48,029 bases of DNA, from the NCBI GenBank assembly GCA_944381515.1, contig CALWLM010000027.1, positions 1 through 48,029 of the forward strand. Reading direction: 5' to 3'. Both the position numbers and the translations under genes were made by a program. The notes below the pieces were generated by a model. The model did no database searches. It saw only the letters and a list, made by a program, of their open reading frames with translations, and was not told the DNA's origin. This DNA is from an uncultured Lachnospiraceae bacterium. Lineage in GTDB: Bacteria > Bacillota > Clostridia > Lachnospirales > Lachnospiraceae. This document shows positions 1 through 8,763 of the stretch, piece by piece (within the stretch, counting starts at the first letter, position 1; each line of letters begins with the position of its first letter).

Positions 1-29
1 ATCATTCCGATTCACACCCTTCCCATCTC

Positions 30-58
30 TTGTGGAATCCGTTCTCTCCTGCTATAAT
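30..58 (+). promoter_or_regulatory. Possible promoter ahead of the LysR relic
   Basis: A TTGTGG hexamer (30-35) is followed after 17 bp by a perfect TATAAT (53-58). The -35 is weak. It would give a leader of about 150 nt before the ribosome site at 195-201. No gene is seen in 1-207, which is AT-rich. Confidence 0.3.
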
Positions 59-207
59 TATCATTGATATTTCAGCAAAGTCTTGTACGGTGTTTTTCTT
101 TTCTATACTGGAATAATAATTGTTTTAGTGGAAAAAGTACAATACCAATCCAGCATAAAATCATAAATAAAATTAATACTGAAAATTGATACCAAGGAGG
201 GAATAAT

Positions 208-857
208 ATGCGTTAAAGCTGGCCCAGGAGCTTTTGGCAGACGCCGATTCCCTGACGGCAAAGGTCCAGGAATTCGATCAAAAAAACCGTCTTATTAAGC
301 TTGGCTCCTGCGCTCCGGCGCCGGTCTGGGTGCTGACCCCTCTAATCTACAGCTGCTATCCGCAAAAAATGACCCAAACAGAGATCGCCAGTGAAGAAAA
401 GCTTTTGGCCGGCCTGGATAATCAGGCCTATCACCTGATTATCCTGACAAAAAAGCCGGAAGGGGAAAGATATTTTGCAAAAGAATGCGGCAAAGAATCT
501 CTGCTGTTCGCCCTGCCAAAGGGGCACCGGTATGCCAGAAGGAAGAGTCTGTCTTTTTCAGAAATGAACGGAGAAAACATGCTTTTAATGAACGATATTG
601 GCTTCTGGAATTTTGTGCAGACAGAAAAAATGCCGGACTCCCGTTTTCTGCTGCAGAGCGATCTTTATACCTTCAACGAGCTGGTGCAGGCCTCCTCCCT
701 TCCCTCTTTTACAACCGATCTGGCCAAAAAATATATTGAAGCAAAGACAGGGCGCGTAGAAATTCCCGTCTCCGATCCGGAAGCTACCGTAACCTATTAT
801 GTAGTGTGCAGGAAAGAAAACCGCAGGGAATTTCACACCATATTTTCCGCGCTCTGA
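208..857 (+). pseudogene. LysR-type regulator relic lacking the HTH domain
   Basis: An AAGGAGGG ribosome site (194-201) leads to ATG at 208, but that frame stops after two codons (ATG CGT TAA). From 207 a second frame reads YALKLAQELLADADSL, which looks like the linker helix of LysR proteins, and continues for about 200 residues of a periplasmic-binding-type effector domain to the stop at 857. The winged-helix N-terminus, usually about 60-65 residues, is absent. The simplest reading is a deletion that joined the original start region to the linker helix out of frame. A TTG at 234 could start a 207-residue effector-only protein, but it has no good ribosome site of its own. The gene is convergent with the ABC genes, so its former target is probably outside the window. 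Confidence 0.7.
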
Positions 858-900
858 CCTGCCTGGGCAAATGCCCCGGCCGCCGGTTTCTCATAAGTTT

Positions 901-2646
901 TCATTCCAGTACCCAGTTCTGGCTCTCTGACTGCAAACGCACCATGCGGGAATAAACTCCTTCCCTCCTATACAGCTCACCTGGCTCTCCCTGCTCCGCC
1001 ACTGTTCCGCCAACCAGCACCACGATCTTATCTGCACTGCTCACCGTGCGCATCCTGTGTGCGATAATCAGAACGGTTTTATCCTTTACCAGCCGGGATA
1101 TTGCCTCCTGCACCGCCGTCTCGTTTTCCACATCCAAAGATGCGGTGGCCTCGTCCAATAAGATTATGGGAGCATCCTTCAGCAAAGCTCTGGCAATGGA
1201 GATGCGCTGGCGCTCGCCGCCGGAAAGAGTAGAGCCGTTCTCTCCCACCATGGTCTGATATCCCTCCGGCAGCTCCTGAATAAATTCATCGCAGCAGGCG
1301 GCCCGAGCCGCCGTATAGACCTCCTCATCGCTGGCGTCCCTGCGCCCCAGACGAATGTTTTCCAGGATCGTATCCCGAAAGAGAACCACATCCTGGAACA
1401 CAAAGGAATAATATTTCAGCAGCGCCTCCGGATCAATCTGCGAAATATTCAGTCCGCCCAGCGTAATTTTCCCGCCCTGAACATCCCAGAAACGGGCCGC
1501 CAGCTTGCAGGCCGTGGATTTGCCGCCGCCAGAAGGGCCCACCAGGGCCGTCACCTGTCCCTGTCTGGCAGTAAAAGACACGTCTTCCAGCACACCCTCG
1601 TCCTCCCGATAAGCAAATTTCACATGATCAAAGACAATATCAAAATTTTCCGGCTCGCAGACTTCGCTGCCGGTCTGCGCCGGCTGTTCCAGGATGGTCC
1701 GCATCCGGTTGATCTGCAATTTAGCGTTAAAGGTAGCCGCGATATTCTGCAGCACCAGCCCCAGGGGATCGTAGAGTCTCGCTGCTGCAAAGAGAAAGCC
1801 CAGAAAATACAGAAAGCTGAGTTCCCCGCCTGCAAGCAGACCGATTCCCACCAACACCGTGGTAGCCAGACCAATACGCAGGAAGGCCTGGGCGGAGCAG
1901 ACGGCAGCACCGGTGACCAGCTCCGAGTGGATCGCGCAGCGCTCCGCCTCTTCCAGATGTCCGTCAAGTTTCTGCAAATGGTCTTCCTCCCGGCTGCAGG
2001 CTCGGATATCCCGTACCGTCTCCAGGCACTCCTGAATATTGTCGGTGACGGCCCGCTTGGCAAGGATATTGCGAGTGCCAAAGGTATCCTGCAATTTTTT
2101 CGATCCGACGGTCAGAAAAACTGCCACCGGCAGCACCCACAGCACCGCCAGAGCCATCCTCCAGTCAATGCACAGCATACAAATCCCAATAAATAAAGTG
2201 GAGAAAACAGAGGCAAAAAGCTGCGGAATATAGTGGGAAAACATCTGATCCAGGCTCGAGCAGTCGGAGATCATCGTCGCAGTCAGATCGCTCAAATCCC
2301 GATTGCCAAAAAAACTGAGGGGCAGCCGTCTCAACGTCTCTGCCAAACTAACCCTGCGGCTGGCGCTCTCCTTATAGGTGGCCAGGTACAGAGAAGCATA
2401 CTGAAAATAATGCAGAACAAACAATACGGCCAGCACCGCTATCCCCGCCCCGGTATAGAACCACAGCCCATCCAGCGGACTCGCTCCCGTCTCCAGGCAG
2501 TCCAGCAGAAACTGTATAGTCAGGATCACCACGCTCACCGGCATCATCAGGCTCAGATTACACAGAAAGCACCAGATCACCGCGCGGACAAAATCCTTCG
2601 CCCCTTTTTCGCTGAGGGCAAACACGTGCATCAGTTTATGAATCAT
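901..2646 (-). CDS. ABC exporter half-transporter, subunit 2
   Basis: A type-I ABC exporter of 581 residues, with an N-terminal six-helix membrane domain (about 1-300) and a C-terminal ATPase. It shows Walker A GPSGGGKST near residue 372, signature LSGGERQR near 476 and Walker B ILLDEATA near 498. The start is ATG 2646, which overlaps the upstream stop in an ATGA junction and has AAGGAGGAG just before it. A longer reading to 2700 runs into the partner gene. It most likely forms a heterodimer with the preceding gene and exports a drug, peptide or small metabolite. The substrate cannot be read from the sequence. Last gene of the tetR-ABC-ABC operon. Confidence 0.92.
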   Translation of the reverse strand: MIHKLMHVFALSEKGAKDFVRAVIWCFLCNLSLMMPVSVVILTIQFLLDCLETGASPLDGLWFYTGAGIAVLAVLFVLHYFQYASLYLATYKESASRRVSLAETLRRLPLSFFGNRDLSDLTATMISDCSSLDQMFSHYIPQLFASVFSTLFIGICMLCIDWRMALAVLWVLPVAVFLTVGSKKLQDTFGTRNILAKRAVTDNIQECLETVRDIRACSREEDHLQKLDGHLEEAERCAIHSELVTGAAVCSAQAFLRIGLATTVLVGIGLLAGGELSFLYFLGFLFAAARLYDPLGLVLQNIAATFNAKLQINRMRTILEQPAQTGSEVCEPENFDIVFDHVKFAYREDEGVLEDVSFTARQGQVTALVGPSGGGKSTACKLAARFWDVQGGKITLGGLNISQIDPEALLKYYSFVFQDVVLFRDTILENIRLGRRDASDEEVYTAARAACCDEFIQELPEGYQTMVGENGSTLSGGERQRISIARALLKDAPIILLDEATASLDVENETAVQEAISRLVKDKTVLIIAHRMRTVSSADKIVVLVGGTVAEQGEPGELYRREGVYSRMVRLQSESQNWVLE

Positions 2647-4421
2647 TTCGTCTCCTCCTTTCCCACCTTCCAGGCAGCAGCCTGCTTGTAATCCTTCCAC
2701 ATCCGGGCATACAGACCATTCTGCGCCAGCAGCTCCCCGTGGGAGCCTCTTTCCTGAACCTCTCCCTTTTCCAGCACCAAAATCTGGTCCGCCCGCTGAA
2801 TCGTGGACAGGCGATGGGCGATCATCAGCACCGTTTTTCCCCGGGTCAATTGAGCAAAGGCCTTTTGAATCAGCGCTTCATTCTCTGGATCCGCAAAAGC
2901 GCTGGCCTCGTCGAGTACTACAATGGGCGCATCCTTTAAAATAGCCCGCGCCAAAGCGATGCGCTGCGCCTCTCCTCCGGATAGATACACCCCCTTCGTT
3001 CCCACAACCGTATCAAGTCCGTCGGGCAGCTTCTCCAGGATATCGTCACAGCGGGCAGTCCTGGCCGCTGCCAACACCTCCTCTCTGGAGGCGTCGGGCC
3101 GGGCCATACGGATATTTTCCAGCACAGAGGTCTTAAACAGTTTTGTGTCCTGAAACACGAAAGCCACCTGGCTCATCAAATCGTGACTGTTCATCTGCCG
3201 AACATCTACTCCTCCTACCCGAACGCTCCCCTTCTGCACATCGAAGAACCGGGGAATCAGCGTGGCCGCCGTAGTTTTTCCGCTGCCGGAGGGGCCTACC
3301 AGTCCTGTCACCGTACCCGTTTTTACGACAAAGCTCACATCATTAAGGGCAGGACGTCCGGCCCCCGGGTAGGTAAAGCTGACATGTTCAAATACTACGT
3401 CTCTGCCAGAAGGCTTCTGCTGCGAAACTGCCTCAGGCAGAGACTGCTCCTTTAAAATCTCATCCAGCTTCATCATGGCTTCATTCGCCTCCATCACCGA
3501 TTCCGAGGCATACATAATACGGTTGATCATGCCGCCGCAGGCAGGCGCAAAGAGGATATAAAAGATGAAATTAACCAGTACTTCCAGGCCGCCTCCTCCG
3601 GCAGACAGGAGGATAGCCACCGGAATCAGCAGGGCAAAGGCACCGTTTATGCAGGTCAAAAAGGAAGTCTGACCATTGCGGCAGCTCATGGCGTACTGAC
3701 TGGCCAGATCGCTGTAAGACTGGATGGCCGCATAAAAGGCTTTGAAGGAATAGACTGTCTGCTGGAATACCTTAACCACTGGAATTCCCCGTACATACTC
3801 CACTGCTTCGCCGCTCATCTTTTCAATTTCTCGCTGATAACGGTGGAAAAAGCCTGCATTCTTCCCGCCCATCATACTCATCATGCACACCATGCCCAGA
3901 ATCATCGTGAGCAGACAAATAAGTCCCATTCTCCAGTCAAATACAAAAAGCAGAATGATGGCTGCGGCAGGCGTAACCACAGCTGCCGTCAGATCCGGCA
4001 GCTTGTGCGCCAGAAGATCCTCGGTCAGCGCCGCGTTGTCGTCGATTACCTTACGCAGACTACCGGACTGGGTAGATGCAAAAAAGCCCAGGGGCAGCTT
4101 CAGAATATGAGCCACTCCCGCATGACGGATATTGCGGGCCGTGCGGAAAGCTGCGATATGAGTGCACATCAGAGCCGCAAAGTATACGATAATGTTGGCG
4201 ACGGCAAACCATACGGCCATCCATCCCCAGCGGATTACGCCGGAAACGGATGACACAGCCGGATAGACGGTTAGCACATCCCGGGTTACCAGCCACACGC
4301 ATATATAGGGGACCAGGCCCAGAATGGCTGCCGCGCCGGACAGCACACAGCCTAAGAGGGTCAGCTTCCGGTATCCGCCAGCATAGGTCAGAAGTTTTGA
4401 CAGGTTCGATTGTTTCTTCAA
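2643..4421 (-). CDS. ABC exporter half-transporter, subunit 1
   Basis: This 592-residue fused permease/ATPase carries Walker A GPSGSGKTT near residue 377, signature LSGGEAQR, and a Walker B/D-loop reading VVLDEASAFADPENE. The AFADPENE variant recalls YbtP/YbtQ and IrtA/IrtB-like pairs from memory, so iron-chelate or small-molecule transport is possible but unproven. The chosen start is TTG at 4421 because GGGAGGAG lies a few bases upstream. An in-frame TTG at 4442 precedes that ribosome site and is unlikely. The gene overlaps its partner by an ATGA junction, implying translational coupling and a heterodimer. The preceding tetR gene is the likely repressor. Confidence 0.92.
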   Translation of the reverse strand: MKKQSNLSKLLTYAGGYRKLTLLGCVLSGAAAILGLVPYICVWLVTRDVLTVYPAVSSVSGVIRWGWMAVWFAVANIIVYFAALMCTHIAAFRTARNIRHAGVAHILKLPLGFFASTQSGSLRKVIDDNAALTEDLLAHKLPDLTAAVVTPAAAIILLFVFDWRMGLICLLTMILGMVCMMSMMGGKNAGFFHRYQREIEKMSGEAVEYVRGIPVVKVFQQTVYSFKAFYAAIQSYSDLASQYAMSCRNGQTSFLTCINGAFALLIPVAILLSAGGGGLEVLVNFIFYILFAPACGGMINRIMYASESVMEANEAMMKLDEILKEQSLPEAVSQQKPSGRDVVFEHVSFTYPGAGRPALNDVSFVVKTGTVTGLVGPSGSGKTTAATLIPRFFDVQKGSVRVGGVDVRQMNSHDLMSQVAFVFQDTKLFKTSVLENIRMARPDASREEVLAAARTARCDDILEKLPDGLDTVVGTKGVYLSGGEAQRIALARAILKDAPIVVLDEASAFADPENEALIQKAFAQLTRGKTVLMIAHRLSTIQRADQILVLEKGEVQERGSHGELLAQNGLYARMWKDYKQAAAWKVGKEETK

Positions 4422-4472
4422 GGTACTCCTCCCTTCCGGCAACAGTCAGCCATAACCGATTGGATAATGTGG

Positions 4473-4488
4473 GTTAGTTGTAGCTAAC
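4473..4488. promoter_or_regulatory. Inverted repeat between tetR and the ABC genes
   Basis: GTTAG-TTGTAG-CTAAC forms a 5-6-5 inverted repeat in the 113-bp gap between the TetR stop and the first ABC start. It could be an internal operator or a weak hairpin. No convincing promoter was found next to it. The rest of the gap shows nothing clear. Confidence 0.35.
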
Positions 4489-4534
4489 TGCGCTCCAAAA
4501 AAATAATCCTCTGCACAGGAAGATCGGCCTTGGG

Positions 4535-5173
4535 TCACTGGGGCCGGCCTGACAAATCCACCCCCATGATCTCCGCCCATCCAGCGGTATAAAAACGTCT
4601 CAGCTCCTTCACATACCGAAGGGCCTGTTTCTTGGGCATGTCATGGATAATGATCTCAAAGTAACCGGAGAACATGCCACTAACCAGAATATGCTCCAGC
4701 TGCGGGTCCATACCGGAAACAGGATGTCCCAGGCTTCCCAGGACCTCCATAAAACGGTGCGTGTAATCAATCTCGATCTCCACCATTTGATGAACGAAAT
4801 CTTCATACTTTGTCCCCTGGGCACAGCATAAAAGCAGACGGAAGGCATCGATATGCTCATACATATAGTCTGTCATCCAGTCAATGCAGTCACCGGAAAA
4901 AGATCCCATATTTCCCGGCTGATCCTCCGGCGACAGCGCGGCAAAGTCGACCTGCGCCTGACAGAATCTCTCCATCAGCGCCGTGTAATGTTCACCTACC
5001 AGGGCATCAAAGAGCTCCTCCTTGCTGCCGTAATAGCCATAAAAGGCTCCCGTCGTGACACCTGCCTCCCGGACAATGCTGCGCAAGGAGGCCTCGCGAA
5101 ATCCCCTGGCCAGGAATTCTTTCTTTCCCGCTCCCAGAATTCTCTGTTGTGTCGCAGCTTTTGTTCTCTCCAA
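4535..5173 (-). CDS. TetR/AcrR family repressor of the ABC exporter
   Basis: A 212-residue TetR-type regulator. The N-terminal helix-turn-helix is clear (about residues 10-55, ending GAFYGYYGSKEELFDALV), followed by an all-helical ligand domain. It starts at ATG 5173. A consensus promoter lies immediately upstream and its -10 is covered by a 21-bp palindrome, which argues for autoregulation. Placed first in the operon with two ABC half-transporters, it probably senses the exported compound. The ligand is unknown. Confidence 0.9.
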   Translation of the reverse strand: MERTKAATQQRILGAGKKEFLARGFREASLRSIVREAGVTTGAFYGYYGSKEELFDALVGEHYTALMERFCQAQVDFAALSPEDQPGNMGSFSGDCIDWMTDYMYEHIDAFRLLLCCAQGTKYEDFVHQMVEIEIDYTHRFMEVLGSLGHPVSGMDPQLEHILVSGMFSGYFEIIIHDMPKKQALRYVKELRRFYTAGWAEIMGVDLSGRPQ

Positions 5174-5201
5174 TCTAATCCCTCTCGTTTCCTGTGCAAA
5201 T

Positions 5202-5222
5202 TAATATAACACTGTTATATTA
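5202..5222. promoter_or_regulatory. Perfect palindromic operator, probably for the TetR protein
   Basis: The half-site TAATATAACA is repeated exactly in inverted orientation around a single central C, giving a perfect 10-1-10 palindrome. It covers the -10 hexamer of the tetR-ABC promoter and lies 29 bp upstream of the tetR start, the usual position of a TetR autorepression site. Confidence 0.75.
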
Positions 5223-5245
5223 TCCAAAACTAACTCTTTTGTCAA
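5217..5245 (-). promoter_or_regulatory. Promoter of the tetR-ABC operon
   Basis: On the minus strand TTGACA (5240-5245) is followed after exactly 17 bp by TAATAT (5217-5222). The -35 is a perfect match and the -10 lies in the palindrome at 5202-5222. Confidence 0.7.
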
Positions 5246-5312
5246 GCCCTATGTATCTATATTCTCTGCCCTTTTCTTTTTCCGCCAGGGGCTGTTTTAT
5301 ATTCCCTTTATA

Positions 5313-5341
5313 TTGACCCTGCCCAAACTGTTTGGGGTAAT
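5313..5341 (+). promoter_or_regulatory. Promoter-operator pointing into the split TetR gene
   Basis: TTGACC (5313-5318), 17 bp, then GGTAAT (5336-5341). The spacer contains a perfect 7-1-7 palindrome CCCAAACTGTTTGGG (5322-5336), the size of a TetR-type operator. It reads rightwards toward the split regulator, which fits an originally plus-strand gene. Confidence 0.45.
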
Positions 5342-5382
5342 GTATCTTTATCTCTCCCAGCCGGCCGCCGACATTCTGACCA

Positions 5383-5583
5383 TTATTGTCTGCGTACTTT
5401 AGAGCAAAAATAGTGATACATCATTCCTTTTGATATGCTGTATTCCAAACAAATCTGCTCTATGCCCGTTCCGTTATATCCATACTGTCCAAAAGCATTT
5501 AATCCGGATTGAATAATGCCTGCGCGGCTGCGAAATCTGCGTTCCTCCTGCTTTAACGTCCTCTCCCCCTTTTTCTGAATCAA
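5383..5583 (-). pseudogene. TetR regulator, N-terminal third (inverted)
   Basis: Minus-strand reading gives about 62 residues of a TetR DNA-binding domain, including GYNGTGIEQICLEYSISKG and MMYHYFCSK, then runs off into VRRQ and a stop. The matching C-terminal part lies on the opposite strand from 5651. The two fragments join in frame if the segment 5397-5657 is flipped: TCT AAA G on this side continues as AT AAC CTG on the other, giving FCSK-DNLFLACAEKFF. The start is uncertain. TTG 5583 is the best candidate in frame, with no strong ribosome site. Confidence 0.75.
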
Positions 5584-5657
5584 AGCGAATCGTCTGTGTT
5601 TTCAGATCACGTTCCCATGTTCCGTGAAGCAATGGATTTCATAGATTTAGGATAAAG
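5397..5657. other. 261-bp inverted segment splitting a tetR gene
   Basis: The ends are CTTTA (5397-5401) and TAAAG (5653-5657), a 5-bp inverted repeat. Re-inverting between them restores a continuous TetR frame of about 215 residues behind the promoter-operator at 5313-5341. A longer 10-bp inverted pair, TATCTTTATC (5343-5352) and GATAAAGATA (5651-5660), overlaps the right end, but a flip between those two would leave an in-frame stop. No recombinase gene is nearby. Confidence 0.65.
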
Positions 5658-6118
5658 ATAACCTGTTTCTTGCCTGTGCCGAAAAATTTTTTCAGGATTT
5701 GCTAAAATATCTTTCAGAAAATATTCCTCTCTGCTCGGATGGGACTCCGGCGCAGCAGCTCCAGAAATATTTTTTGTGCTGTGAAAAGTATTTTCGACTG
5801 CATCTCGAAAGCCGCAGGCTTTACGCGAATTTAATTATTTCTCCTCCCAAACACTTAAAGGAATCCATCGAAAAACTGCGAAAGCCTCTTCGTATCATGA
5901 ATTCGACATTCCTTCAAAATGTAATCTCTCATTTGTCTTTATATGATAATTTGCGCACGGAGGAGACTCTCTCGTATCTCTCTAACGTCGGGCGTTTTTT
6001 CTGGAATATAATAGAGCAATATCAGGCAAATGAGACGGAACTGGAATGGGATAGTTTTCTCTCCATCACAGAAAAAATCCCTGAAATGATGTTGTTTGGC
6101 GTTGCATCAAAAGTTTGA
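5651..6118 (+). pseudogene. TetR regulator, C-terminal two-thirds
   Basis: Plus-strand reading from GAT AAA GAT AAC gives DKDNLFLACAEKFFQDLLKYL and a helical ligand-binding domain of about 150 residues, ending at 6118. There is no DNA-binding domain and no start with a ribosome site. A TAG stop lies directly upstream (5648-5650). It is the remainder of the gene whose N-terminal third is inverted at 5383-5583. Whether the inversion is fixed or switches cannot be told from one sequence. Confidence 0.75.
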
Positions 6119-6119
6119 A

Positions 6120-6150
6120 ATAATCGGCCTGGGTTTTCCGGGCCGATTAT
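6120..6150. terminator. Hairpin between convergent genes, possible terminator
   Basis: A perfect 10-bp stem ATAATCGGCC/GGCCGATTAT with an 11-nt loop sits just after the TetR C-terminal fragment and before the convergent blaR1-like stop. Neither side has a long T-run, so termination strength is doubtful. Confidence 0.5.
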
Positions 6151-6183
6151 CGTTATCTATTCGCTTATCGTTACCTATTCGCT
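6148..6183. repeat. Tandem 18-bp duplication at the end of the blaR1-like gene
   Basis: TATCGTTATCTATTCGCT (6148-6165) is repeated directly at 6166-6183 with one base changed (T to C at position 9). The second copy contains the stop codon (6175-6177) and last codons of the minus-strand metallopeptidase gene, so the duplication reflects its 3' end. Confidence 0.8.
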
Positions 6184-8763
6184 CTGCTGTGCCGCCCTCC
6201 TAGGAGAGCCGCTGAGAGTATCGTAGTTATAACGGCCCGCATCAGACGCCGGACCGGTGCGCAGCTTGCCGTCCTGCGTACTGAGAAGAAGCACGCTGTC
6301 CTCCAGCCAGCCCGTCATCTCCTGCGCCCACTGGTGAAACATTTCGTCATCATACAGAAACCCCCCTCCGAATTCAAAGGAAGAACCGGCAATCGGCATC
6401 AGCTCCCCCTTCTCATCCAGCCGAAACACATGATATTGATACTCTCCAACATCATACCGATCCTCAATATGCACCGTCATTAAAAAAGGAGTACCTTCTC
6501 TTTTGCCAAGATAGATATTATTCCAAACCACCCTGGACCAACCGGCATACATGCTGCAGAGGAATTCTCCATCCTCTCCCCGTACTACCACATATCCGCC
6601 TTCCCCGTCTCCATCATCCCCCGTATATACAGAAATGGTTTCCATTCCCTCTGCATTCGCAGCGTCTGCCTGTTCACTGTACGCTAATGTATAGTAGGTA
6701 TTCAAAATTTCCTCTGCGCTCATACCCAGGTATTCTTCCGACATTTCCAGGCTGTCATCCCGCATGGGCAAATCATAACATATACCATAATTGGCGGCAG
6801 AAGATTCCACATAGACCTCCTGAATCTCTCCTTCCTGGAAAGTAACACGCACAGGCGCGCTGATAAGCTGCTGGCTGCCGTCCTCCATCCCTTCGACATA
6901 TTCTTCATAGGTTATCTCTTCATACGCAGTACCCCATGTCGAACGGTTCACATAAAACACGCAGTCCTGAGCAAAATACAGCGTCTGGGGGCAGTTATTT
7001 TCCCAGTCCCATCCGGTATAATAATTGTTGTAAGTCGTATACTTCTCAATCCCCGGCAGATCATGAGAAAGTCCGCGCACGCTTATGATGGCCTGCCCAT
7101 CTGCCGGAATATATTGCATCGGCGCAGCGGCTTCTCCCTCCGTCACAGTAATCTCCAGACCGCCCCCATATCCGGCCAGAACTGCCTTGGTCTGTTCGGT
7201 AGTCAGCTCCAGCCAGACCAGACCATTTATCTCATCCACCGACAAAACAGGCACGGCCGCAGCCAGTCCTTCTCCCGACGGCTGCTCTCCGGCGCTTCCG
7301 CCTCCATTTTCAGCTTCGTCACTGCGGCTCCGGATATCCAGCCTATCTCCGGCCTGAGCCCCTCCTGCCAGCTCCATCGGAAACGCCAGATGGTATACGT
7401 CGCTCTCCGCATGCTTCAGTACAAGCCCCTGTCCCAGGACCTCCACCCGCCGCGCCCGTTCGTTGAAACGCGACGGATAGGTTTCCTGAATCAGTATTTC
7501 CTCCTGACTGAATACAATACGCAGCAGATCTCCAATCTGCGGGCTGTCCGCCGTCTCATTCATGTATGGTACAAACTCCTCCGCGTCAGGGAGCGTCATA
7601 TCTCCGACTCCGGGAACCGTCACCACCACAGGCAGAGTCTCCCCCTCCATATTGGCATATCCCACGACGCCGTATAGCTCCGTCCCGTTTTGTTCACCAT
7701 TTTGTTCACTGTTTTGCGCCTCATCCGCACCTGGATTGGCCAGCAGAAAGAAAACGGCCGCTGCACAGAGCCCAGCCAAAGCAAGGGCCGCAATCCGCCC
7801 CGGCCTGCGGCAGCGCAGCACATTGCGGATTCGCCCGCCCGTGCCTCCCTCGCTGAAAGACAGAGGCGCTCCGGACAGCAGCCTGCGCCGGTCTGACGCA
7901 AGAGACAAAAGGGCGGCGGAATAACCTTTCTTGGCCTGGCTGCCCAGCCTGGCAATCACCGCCTCATCACAGGACATCTCCATATCCCGGCCGCTCAGCG
8001 CAAAAGCCAGCCATGCCAGGGGATTAAACCAATGTATACATAACGCCGTCCAGGCAAGCAGCCGCCAGATCGGATCTTTGCGGCGAATATGCGCCTGCTC
8101 ATGAAGCAGGACAAAGTTTTTCTCCTCATCGGTAAGCCCTTCCGGCAGATAAATCCGGGGCCGCAGGATTCCGTAAACAAAGGCGGTGGATATCCCTCTG
8201 CACCGATAAACATTGTCCTGCTCCCCCACAAGCTGATCTCTCACAGACCGATCCCGTACTGCGTCTTTCAGCCGTCTCCTCAGACGAATCAGAGAAACCG
8301 CACTGCCGATCACCATTATATCCATTCCCAGTACCCAGACAGCGGCCCCCGTTGACAAAAAAGACTGGACTAAAACGGCCGGATTTTCCGAATCCGCCGC
8401 AGGAAAGGACATTTCTTTGTCCTCAGAGATGGGAAGCTCCAAATCCCCCTGGGAACTCTCCCCATATTCTGCCCCAGTCATCGCGCCGGTCTCCATACCG
8501 CCGGACTCCATACCGTCCAAAATATATCCCCCGTCCATCAGATTGCCCTGAACGCCCATTCCATTCTGCAGCGCTCCCACCAGGGAGAATCCCGCCGTAA
8601 AAGACACCGGGCAGAGCAGACGGAAAAGCACAGCCGCCCAAAGAACATAGGAAAAAATACGGGGAGCGCGCCGCAGCGCCAGCCGTATAAAAAGAACGGC
8701 CAAAACAATCACGCCGGCTGTCAGACTCATGCTCAGCGCCCTGACAAACACACTCTCAATCAT
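6175..8763 (-). CDS. BlaR1/MecR1-type M56 membrane metallopeptidase
   Basis: An 862-residue membrane protein with N-terminal transmembrane helices and a cytoplasmic zinc-protease loop. The HExxH motif is HEQAH near residue 223, followed by SCDEAV. In the known pathway such a protease inactivates the partner BlaI-type repressor when its outer domain senses a signal. Here the extracellular part after the last helix (LAGLCAAAVFFLLANPG) is about 500 residues of acidic, glycine-rich sequence. I do not see the serine-based penicillin-binding sensor of BlaR1, so the stimulus is probably not a beta-lactam in the classical way. ATG 8763 is chosen because GAGGAGGGG precedes it. It overlaps the blaI-like stop by 8 bp. 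An ATG at 8778 is possible. Confidence 0.85.
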   Translation of the reverse strand: MIESVFVRALSMSLTAGVIVLAVLFIRLALRRAPRIFSYVLWAAVLFRLLCPVSFTAGFSLVGALQNGMGVQGNLMDGGYILDGMESGGMETGAMTGAEYGESSQGDLELPISEDKEMSFPAADSENPAVLVQSFLSTGAAVWVLGMDIMVIGSAVSLIRLRRRLKDAVRDRSVRDQLVGEQDNVYRCRGISTAFVYGILRPRIYLPEGLTDEEKNFVLLHEQAHIRRKDPIWRLLAWTALCIHWFNPLAWLAFALSGRDMEMSCDEAVIARLGSQAKKGYSAALLSLASDRRRLLSGAPLSFSEGGTGGRIRNVLRCRRPGRIAALALAGLCAAAVFFLLANPGADEAQNSEQNGEQNGTELYGVVGYANMEGETLPVVVTVPGVGDMTLPDAEEFVPYMNETADSPQIGDLLRIVFSQEEILIQETYPSRFNERARRVEVLGQGLVLKHAESDVYHLAFPMELAGGAQAGDRLDIRSRSDEAENGGGSAGEQPSGEGLAAAVPVLSVDEINGLVWLELTTEQTKAVLAGYGGGLEITVTEGEAAAPMQYIPADGQAIISVRGLSHDLPGIEKYTTYNNYYTGWDWENNCPQTLYFAQDCVFYVNRSTWGTAYEEITYEEYVEGMEDGSQQLISAPVRVTFQEGEIQEVYVESSAANYGICYDLPMRDDSLEMSEEYLGMSAEEILNTYYTLAYSEQADAANAEGMETISVYTGDDGDGEGGYVVVRGEDGEFLCSMYAGWSRVVWNNIYLGKREGTPFLMTVHIEDRYDVGEYQYHVFRLDEKGELMPIAGSSFEFGGGFLYDDEMFHQWAQEMTGWLEDSVLLLSTQDGKLRTGPASDAGRYNYDTLSGSPRRAAQQSE

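Noticed and set aside
4473-4488. Iron-responsive (DtxR/IdeR-type) box before the ABC genes
   Set aside because: GTTAG/CTAAC is only part of such a box and the gap is larger than the usual site, so an iron-control claim is not supported.
5343-5660. The 10-bp inverted pair TATCTTTATC/GATAAAGATA as recombination sites for the tetR inversion
   Set aside because: A flip between these sites would leave about 45 extra bases and an in-frame stop (after VRRQ) between the gene halves, so it does not restore the gene. The CTTTA/TAAAG ends do.
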